The translations under genes and the position numbers were made by a program. Shown one piece after another: positions 19,801 to 25,748 of a stretch of 25,748 nucleotides of DNA. Every line of letters starts with the position of its first letter. Positions within the stretch are counted from its first letter, which is position 1. Source of the stretch: Pelargonium nanum (lineage: Eukaryota > Streptophyta > Magnoliopsida > Geraniales > Geraniaceae); assembly GCA_036897485.1 (NCBI GenBank), contig JAYMTF010001164.1:1-25748 (forward strand), given 5' to 3'. Below the pieces are notes generated by a model. It searched no databases. It was given only the letters and a program-made list of their open reading frames with translations, and had not been told where the DNA came from.

Positions 19801-22800
19801 ACCATCGAATTGTCATTTGCTGCCAAACCAATAACTCTATGCACTTCTATCTGTAGTCTTTGTGCTAAGAGCTCAACTCCGCCCAACTCTTTAAATGTCG
19901 ACACAGCAGAACTACTATAATCCATAAGCTTCTGTAGTGTTTTCACAGCAAAACATACAAGGCGCATATGCGTAGGATCAGAATCCTCCAGAAGAGGTAA
20001 GAATGTGGGAACCATTCCTGACCCCCTAAGATTACTCCCTGCAGCGGAGGTAGAAACAATGTGGAGTAAATAGAACTGAAGAAGTGCTTCTACAAATGAA
20101 ACTGAGGATGGATCATTTGAAGTATTCAGGGACAAAACAGCTCTTTGAAGCACATTAAGGAGAATCATGCGATTCCCACCAGCAAAACTGATGCTAGATC
20201 CACTCAAAATCCGTGCCCGTTCATGAGAAGATGTATATGCCGCTAATTGAGCTCCCAAGGCAAGCATTGCAAGTGTTCTGATAGTCCCAGGGACAGTTTC
20301 ATCAGACCGCACAATCCTAATTAACTCGTTAGTATATTCAGGTTCATTCGCAAAGAAGGATAAGAGTTCATCGTGAGCATCACTAGACTGAACAAGCACA
20401 ATGAATGCAAGAAGGCAAATCCTACTATACAGCCTGCATATTCTTGGAGAGCGGAATGCATGTGCATATCTGATTCTAGTAAGCAATGAAAACCGAAGGT
20501 CAGAAGGTACACTGTATTTCTCAATGCACTGTTTCATCAGTGACAAGTCATCATCCTTCTGCAGATGCAGATCTGGTATATGGATCACTCTAGAGCTAGA
20601 ACAATTTGCAATCTCACTACTTTCCTCTTGGCCATTAAGCCCATGCAGCTCAAAATAAAGGGTTGAGCCTATCCTATACCGTGACTTGTCACACTCATTT
20701 TCTGCATCAGATGGAAACAACGAAAGACCTTCATCTTGGGTTCTCTCATTAGCCGTAACACATGAATATAAACCCAAGCCCTCTTCCTTGCTCCCCCATC
20801 CCTGTGCCAGGGATAGAAGATAGCTATTAACCGAGCCACACCCAATCAACTTTGCACCTCCATGCAACTTAGAGGGGTTTATTTTCACTAGGGCAGAAAG
20901 TGTCTCTAATGTAGCTATAAGTATCTCAGGATCTGTTGATGCAAGTAGAAGCTTGAAATGCTGAAGAGGAAGAACAAATATATATTAGATGAATCAATAA
21001 GTGTAAATGCTTGCAGAGATATAATTGACGATAAGTTCACAAGTAAGCAGAAATCAGGATTCACCATCCGAATCCCCTCAATTAAGAAAATGATTAACTT
21101 AGGCCATTACTGCATACCTCTAAGCCATTAAATGAACTCTTGTTATGGCAATTCTCCAAAATTATTTGCATCACTCGTAAAATCTGTAGAACTGCTTGCT
21201 TTGGAAATGGGTTATCATCCTCTAAAATTTTATCTGACAACTGAAGATCATTCCTAGAAGACAAGTAAGTCTTGAAATATGAGTCAAAATGCAGAAACAG
21301 TGGCCTCCAATGATGAAAATTTCCCTGAGGTTCAAGCAATGAATTAGTCAAGGAATGAGGAAATAAAGTACCAAATACAGTAGCAACAAGGTTTGCTACA
21401 TCTTGCAACAGTCATACTATTACCTTACTATACTCCCAACGAAAGCCGGATAGAGGGATTGCCACATCTTGCAATGGGCATTGTATGACCTTGTCAATGA
21501 ATGCTTTAATTTTGGAAGGCTGCAAGTTCGGGTGTAGAATTAGATCTATTCGTATTATATAAAATAAAATAAAAATAAAACAACAATAGCAAGAAGAGAC
21601 ATGCAAAGGCACACATATAGCATATATACTTTCTTTTAGGATTTCCTATAATCTCACCCCCAAAAAATAAATGCAATAGTTTAGCCCTGAAAATACCCAA
21701 ATGCCACCGAACACATACCATGTTGACCAATAACATCCTTATGAAGTATATGTATCTTTATTTATAGTCAATCAAGCAAATGAACAGATAAGACCACAAT
21801 TCAGAAATCCTTAACTTTCCCACTAAAAATAACATATAGGATTGTGTCATCATAAATTACTTGAGATACCCAATGAAATTCTGTTAGCTAAGAACAAATT
21901 AAATATTTATGAATAAATTTGGCAGCTCACATAGTATCATTGATTGGTATCCATTCTACACAACATGGGCGGGCAATATAGAGCAATAGCAAAAGATTAC
22001 AAAACCATCGGTCACCTTGAAAAGCAGAGGGAAAAAAGATAGAGATGGGATGTCTAGATAATGTAATGAGGGTTGGAGAGCTAATCATGGCCCTATATAT
22101 GTTCCAGAATTGCCTAATCTAACTTTTAAATGCCAAAATGACCTAAGGCAACCTCTCTCTGGTGGTATATTAGTGTAATATAATAAAAGGTTTCTGCTCC
22201 TCAAAGAAACGCGTCATTATAAAGCAAATGAAGTCATAATATTCTACCCACCCCTCCCTATCCAAATGGAAAATAAAGGGGAAGGAGAGGTGACCATGAA
22301 ACGCAAGAATCCAAAATAGCCATATGCACATGGGGCCTACTAACACATAAGTAAACCATGTCCAGAGCCTGAAAAAATTGCTTTTGATATACATGCAAGA
22401 GTATAGAATCTAATCATAGCAGTGAGATATTGGTGCACTAGTACATCAAGCTACAATGTTTTAACTTCTAAGGGAGCTATGCTAATAGCTTATAAATGAG
22501 CAAACAGTAAAGACATGTCACTAGACAACTAACTAGTTAACATTGGTTTGGTTAGGACAGGCCAGTATCAAAGAATTGAACAAAGCACTATTCTATTTAC
22601 AATTGGCATAGTCTTGTTAGTTTTATAGTATGATAAAATCAGGTAAATACTTAAACTTTATGGAATTAACCATTGAACTATATCTTAATTTCTGTAGATA
22701 TGGCAACTATATCTCTGCTGTCAGAGCATTCTACCTATTGACCCTTCAGCCCTTGGGAAAAAGGTATTAAAGTTGTATTGCCTAAAGAGATAAAACCACT

Positions 22801-23247
22801 TATGAATTGCAATGAACAATAACATGTAATCTGACCCACAAAACTAAATCAATACAGAGTGACACACAGCAACACCAAAACACCAAAACAAACATAAAAA
22901 TCCCAAAACAAACCCAAACCCAATTCTAAAAACCAAAACTTCCAGCTACTAACCCTATAAACCCCCTCTTCTCCAATCCAATCTGAAAACTAGACACACA
23001 AGGCGGAACCAAGCTCCATTCAGGCTTCGAAATCGTATCAGACTCAGACAAAACCCTAATCACTAAGTACTGCTAAACCCACATGCACTCCCACAGAAAC
23101 GCTCACACACACACACCTAAGCACAGCGATAGAGGTAAAAGAGATACTCACAGGCTCAGAGTCCAGTTTAACAGAGGGACCCATGGCGCTTTCGCCGGAG
23201 AGGAGCTGCCGCAGCCTCGACGGCAAGTTCGATCGTACGGTCGTCAT
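7855..23247 (-). CDS. UPL1/UPL2: HECT E3 ubiquitin-protein ligase, UPL1/UPL2 type
   Basis: Exons in transcript order: 23247-23152, 21519-21424, 21324-21118, 20960-14423, 14256-13157, 13072-12767, 12657-12453, 12172-11898, 11804-11512, 10684-9568, 9476-9330, 9255-9175, 9042-8817, 8703-8564, 8161-8055, 7957-7855. They sum to 11037 nt, 3678 residues, close to the roughly 3.7-kDa-residue plant UPL1 and UPL2 (about 3650-3680 aa). All junctions are GT-AG and in frame. The protein charges a HECT cysteine with ubiquitin from an E2 and passes it to substrates. Order: helical-repeat N-terminal region (DUF908/DUF913 type), UBA and UIM, long helical middle, acidic tract, three UBM-like motifs, C-terminal HECT domain ending GFGFG. 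The start [19 protein letters not shown] matches the N-terminal style of dicot UPL1/2 proteins. I cannot decide between UPL1 and UPL2. Confidence 0.95.
8208..8572 (-). repeat. Tandem duplication (about 183 bp) across exon 14 donor
   Basis: 8208-8390 and 8391-8572 are neighbouring direct copies starting AACCATAAAAGAC and ending GACCTTTGAGGT. They differ by scattered substitutions and small indels (roughly 85-90% alike by eye). Most lies in intron 14, but the copy at 8391-8572 ends inside exon 14 and carries the real donor (8564/8563). The other copy holds the same CTCAAAG/GTCATTACC sequence, with a potential donor at 8382/8381. Confidence 0.9.
9299..9318. repeat. (GA)10 microsatellite
   Basis: Ten GA units in UPL intron 11, read as a CT tract on the transcript strand shortly after the donor at 9329. 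Likely length-variable. Confidence 0.9.
11108..11169. repeat. Short direct repeat in UPL intron 9
   Basis: CTAGGAAACAAAAGT is present at 11108-11122 and 11155-11169, 47 bp apart, each preceded by a similar AT-rich stretch. It looks like a small old tandem duplication. The rest of the 827-bp intron (10685-11511) shows no other feature. Confidence 0.6.
13000..13435 (-). other. Three UBM-like ubiquitin-binding motifs
   Basis: [18 protein letters not shown] starts at residue 2587 (13435) and [18 protein letters not shown] at 2625 (13321). A more divergent third unit, [16 protein letters not shown] (about 2667), crosses the exon 5/6 junction. The LP-x-[ED]-[LI]-R-x-E-V pattern is that of the ubiquitin-binding motifs known in HUWE1, and this region is usually called DUF4414. 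It probably binds substrate-attached or product ubiquitin. Confidence 0.75.
14680..14905 (-). other. Asp/Glu-rich acidic tract in UPL
   Basis: Residues about 2152-2227 are mostly D and E, interrupted by [12 protein letters not shown]. They are encoded by GAT/GAA/GAG runs that read as TCATC/TCTTC on the plus strand. The tract is followed by the conserved [19 protein letters not shown]. Such tracts are expected in plant UPL1/2; the triplet runs make the length prone to change. Confidence 0.85.
17260..17440 (-). other. UBA and UIM ubiquitin-binding modules
   Basis: UBA: about residues 1308-1345, from [20 protein letters not shown] to AMEWLFSHP, with the MGF signature loop. It is followed directly by a UIM-like helix, [16 protein letters not shown] (about 1350-1365), with the A-x-x-x-S core. 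Both bind ubiquitin; the pair is typical of UPL1/UPL2. Confidence 0.88.
21520..23151 (-). other. Long first intron of UPL
   Basis: 1632 bp between exons 1 and 2, with donor CCT/GTGAGTATC at 23152/23151 and acceptor TTGCAG before 21519. It is AT-rich with an A/C-rich stretch on the plus strand at 22860-22940 (T/G-rich in the transcript). No reading frame inside it resembles a known protein. Long first introns near the start often raise expression in plants. Confidence 0.8.
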
Positions 23248-23272
23248 CTCACCCCAGCTTCTCTACTTTCAA

Positions 23273-23426
23273 CTAAACAAAAGAAAAAACAAAAAAATCA
23301 CAACATCAAAACACGGAAATCAAATTGAAATCTGGGATTAACCAAAACCCAGATGAAAAAAACAAGTATTGATTACGAAAACAAAAAAGAAACAGGAAAA
23401 GATGAGATCAGGCTTAGATGTGAGAC
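23273..23426 (-). other. Possible 5'-leader intron of UPL
   Basis: A T-rich tract ending TTTGTTTAG (AG at 23274-23273) lies 26 bases before the start codon and looks like a 3' splice site. The best donor partner is CTAG/GTCTCA at 23427/23426. The leader 23248 to about 23525 has a short upstream ATG frame starting at 23470. This is inferred from splice-site appearance only. Confidence 0.35.
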
Positions 23427-23552
23427 CTAGGAGGAGAGGAGAGAGAAAAGGGCGATGGATGCATACACATCCGGGGCAAAGAGAAGGATAGTGTTGTGGT
23501 GTGGTGGAAGCAGAAGAGAATATGAGAAAGAGGAGATTTGAGAAAGGACTGT

Positions 23553-23563
23553 GATATATAGAG
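23553..23563 (-). promoter_or_regulatory. Candidate TATA box of the UPL gene
   Basis: On the minus strand CTCTATATATC lies about 310 bp before the start codon. A (GA)12 tract at 23621-23644, CT on the transcript strand, sits some 60-90 bp further upstream, as plant GAGA elements bound by BBR/BPC proteins often do. Initiation would be expected near 23525. Confidence 0.4.
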
Positions 23564-23620
23564 AGTTGAGACCGAGCCAAGGGAAAGAGGGGAACGAAAC
23601 TCCCAAACACGCACGGGACA

Positions 23621-23644
23621 GAGAGAGAGAGAGAGAGAGAGAGA
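23621..23644. repeat. (GA)12 microsatellite
   Basis: Twelve GA units in the UPL promoter, upstream of the TATA candidate. It may be a GAGA element, a length-variable marker, or both. Confidence 0.9.
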
Positions 23645-23875
23645 TGAGAAAAACAAATGGGTCGTGTGTGTGTGATGTGGTGCGAGTGTGGAGATGTCAA
23701 GTTTCAACCCGTGGGCTCTAGCCGGTTGACTCCATTTTTTGTATGTTCCCAATAAATTTGATTTGGGAAAGAGGATGCGGGTCGGGTCAAATTAGGTTAA
23801 ATGGTGTTGGGTTGGTTGGTTAGGGTTTAATTTGAAACCCATTGAGGATCCGCAAAATGCAAAATTTATTGGGTT

Positions 23876-24277
23876 TATAATCTTACCTAGTAGGGTTAGA
23901 TTTTGGAGTAAAGAACAACCGGATAATATTTTAGACATAGACTGCGTTTGGATTAGCATTATTGGTTTAGGAATGGGAATAGAGAACGAGATTGGGATTC
24001 TCATTGGTTGTGTTTGGATTAGAACACACACATTCTTATCCCGATTTCTGATTCTCATTCCCTAGCCTATGTCTAATTTGATTCTCATCTATGATGGATA
24101 GAATATAATTCTCATTTCCATGTCTTCACTTTTTATATTATAATTTAAAATTCAAAAATTCGTAATTTTATGCTAAGATGTCCGACTGAGATAATTTTTT
24201 TTATTTCATATAATTTTTGGGGAGAAACATTATTATAATTTTACCTAGTAGGGTTAAATTTTGGGTTAATATTTTAG
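23876..24277 (+). repeat. Pair of direct repeats flanking a MITE-like element
   Basis: 23876-23906 and 24234-24264 match at 29 of 31 bases and share ACCTAGTAGGGTTA. After a short gap in the first copy, TAATATTTTAG follows in both (23924-23934 and 24267-24277). The copies are 358 bp apart and enclose the element at 23931-24076. Confidence 0.7.
23931..24076. mobile_element. Candidate small inverted-repeat (MITE-like) element
   Basis: TTAGACATAG (23931-23940) is repeated perfectly inverted as CTATGTCTAA (24067-24076). Inside, TAGGAATGGGAAT near one end and ATTCTCATTCCCTA near the other are roughly complementary, and GTTTGGATTAG occurs twice (23946-23956, 24012-24022). GGAATGGGAAT/ATTCTCATTCC composition is common in non-autonomous plant DNA transposons. 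I cannot see a clear target-site duplication, so class and exact ends are open. Confidence 0.4.
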
Positions 24278-24318
24278 TGTCAAAACACAATTATTTTAAA
24301 TAAAAAATAAAACCCAAT

Positions 24319-24422
24319 CTCTTTGGAAATCCTAGCCGCCTTCTCTAGTTTTTTGTCCAAAATTTTCTCTTGAACCACTGTCGGTCTTTTTTTATCGGCG
24401 GTGGTTCAATCTCTTCTTACTT
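24319..24422 (-). repeat. Dispersed repeat with palindromic core, copy B (inverted)
   Basis: Reverse complement matches 63-165. The core hairpin pairs 24370-24385 with 24394-24409: 13 Watson-Crick pairs and three G-T pairs around an 8-base T-rich loop. GGAAATCCTAGCCGCC (24325-24340) is the counterpart of GGCGGCTAGGATTTCC-like sequence in copy A. Confidence 0.6.
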
Positions 24423-25607
24423 GCATTACTTATTGAATAAACACATATTCAACTTTCCCATACTTGTTCTTCCGTTGGATTCATCATTACTACTGGCTCC
24501 TCGTATTCGATCCGCTTTTAGACGCCGTGTTATCATCTCCGCATTCATATAAGCTAGTTGTGATAATATGTTTACTACAAGTATATGGACTTTTTCATGT
24601 TTTTCTGTTTTGAATCGTATTTTAGTAATTTTGTTAGCTTTAAGTTTGGTTTGTCTTCCATTGTTGAATTTTTTTTTTTTCATTATGAATATGAGTGTTT
24701 TGCTTGGGAGTACTGTTGTGCATCACATATTTTGAAGAGAACTAGTCTGCTTGTTCCACTATTGCAGTCAATATTACAACCAACTATATGACAATTGGTC
24801 ATTTGTACAAACATTCAAGATCTGCAAATCAAGTTACTATGATATTTGATTCTATGACAGCTTTACCGTAATCGAGTTTGTAACTTTTGATTATTCTTAA
24901 TGAAAATAATATATTCTTTAAAAAACACATAATTAATTATTTTTAAATGTGTTTTTTAGTACATATGTTTTAAAAATATTGCATAACTTGATAATGGGTA
25001 AATGGTTTTGTCTTCCCTCAAATCTTACTTATTCTGACCCCATGGACCACCTTTTTTATTTTAATTATCGCCCGAAATATCATCATGATATAATATTTTT
25101 ATTATTGCAATGGTTATCTAAGAGGTTACAAGTGAACCCACTAATTTTTTATAGTAGCGAGTAGAAAAAATAAAATCAATTCACAATACTAGTTCACGTA
25201 TGAGATAAAAGACTATAAAGGAAACAAGAAAAAAAATGTCTTATGTAAATAAGGAAAAAAAGTGAGAAATAACCTGGATTTTTTTTAATATTAATCAATG
25301 GAATAAGTTCATATCGGGTCTCTATATTATCTCACTTATTCTTCTTGGGTTCTTAAACTTTAGTTTGTTCCTGCGAGATCAAGGTATCACACATTTTGTT
25401 ATCGTGATGTCCATTCCGTTAAGTTTCTAACGGAATCCGTCAAAATTAACCGACGTCATTAAAAATAATAGTAAAAACATGCTTTTTTTTTACGATTTTA
25501 CCCTTTATATCTTTCAAGTTCTTTTATTTTTACCCTCAAGAAACAAATTGAAGACAAAAAACAAATCCAGAGACGTGGAGGTCGTCAAGGACGCGTGACT
25601 CCTGGAG
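24423..25607. other. AT-rich intergenic stretch, no gene seen
   Basis: Short open frames here have no recognisable similarity and no supporting context. The only structure noted is a perfect 9-bp inverted repeat, ATTCCGTTA at 25413-25421 and TAACGGAAT at 25428-25436, with a 6-base loop. Similar CCGTTA/TAACGG pairs occur in many plant intergenic repeats. Confidence 0.5.
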
Positions 25608-25656
25608 ATGGTGAAAGACGCAAGCGACGACGCCGATTTCACAACCAAAACAAAAG
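25608..25656 (+). other. Possible first exon of a gene cut by the window edge
   Basis: ATG at 25608 opens a 16-codon frame, starting MVKDASDDADF and ending in a good donor, AAAAG/GTAAGT, at 25656/25657. The segment 25560-25656 is less AT-rich than its surroundings. A pyrimidine (TTC) tract follows in the supposed intron. No acceptor is visible before the window ends. The alternative is chance or a repeat fragment. Confidence 0.2.
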
Positions 25657-25688
25657 GTAAGTCTTCGTATCCCAAACTTAACATGAGT

Positions 25689-25742
25689 TTCTTCTTCTTC
25701 TTCTTCTTCTTCTTCTTCTTCTTCTTCTTCTTCTTCTTCTTC
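25689..25742. repeat. (TTC)18 microsatellite
   Basis: Eighteen uninterrupted TTC units, GAA on the minus strand, near the right edge. Pure runs of this length are usually length-variable. Confidence 0.95.
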
Positions 25743-25748
25743 AATGTA

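Larger units (their letters stand above)
14423..20960 (-). other. 6538-bp single coding exon of UPL
   Basis: Exon 4 encodes residues 134-2312 plus one base, about 59% of the protein, without a stop. It holds the helical N-terminal region, the UBA/UIM pair and the acidic tract. The acceptor is CTCTTCAG next to 20960 and the donor CAG/GTAAG at 14423/14422. Confidence 0.93.

Noticed and set aside
23338..23752. Two overlapping minus-strand frames of 120 and 112 codons upstream of UPL
   Set aside because: They run through the CT-rich promoter and leader, are low in complexity and have no family features.
25514..25744. Minus-strand frame starting with a long Lys run
   Set aside because: The Lys run is just the translated (TTC)18 microsatellite.
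1..25748. CRISPR array, tRNA or rRNA genes, bacterial or organellar operons
   Set aside because: No regularly spaced repeats of that type, no cloverleaf sequences recognised by eye, and both genes are spliced nuclear plant genes.

Overview
The window is nuclear DNA from a land plant, most likely a eudicot. Evidence: AT-rich GT-AG introns, many short exons, long AT-rich intergenic DNA, and two genes of clearly plant type. I could not place it to genus.

Layout. 1-507 holds a dispersed repeat copy with a palindromic core, then the promoter and leader of a plus-strand gene. 508-6949 (+) is a complete 19-exon gene for a kinesin-14 with an N-terminal malectin-like domain (1056 residues when my exons are joined). 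6950-7854 separates the 3' ends of two convergent genes and holds a 31-nt direct repeat and a GGGTCGGGT-rich repeat. 7855-23247 (-) is a complete 16-exon gene for a giant HECT E3 ubiquitin ligase of the UPL1/UPL2 type (3678 residues), with one 6.5-kb exon. 23248-23650 holds its leader, a possible leader intron and its promoter. 23700-25748 is intergenic: direct repeats, a MITE-like element, an inverted copy of the repeat seen at 63-165, a long (TTC)18 tract and a possible first exon cut by the window edge.

The two genes converge, with 905 bp between stop codons. I see no functional link between them: one is a minus-end-directed microtubule motor, the other a ubiquitin ligase. Both reading frames are intact across every splice junction I inferred, so neither looks like a pseudogene.

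I do not see a new defence or metabolic system. The most unusual points are two apparent GC-AG introns in the kinesin gene, a one-exon-per-repeat coiled-coil array in its tail with an intronic trace of the duplication, a tandem duplication in the ligase gene that copied a real 5' splice site, the catalytic cysteine codon split by an intron, and inverted copies of a palindromic repeat flanking both genes.
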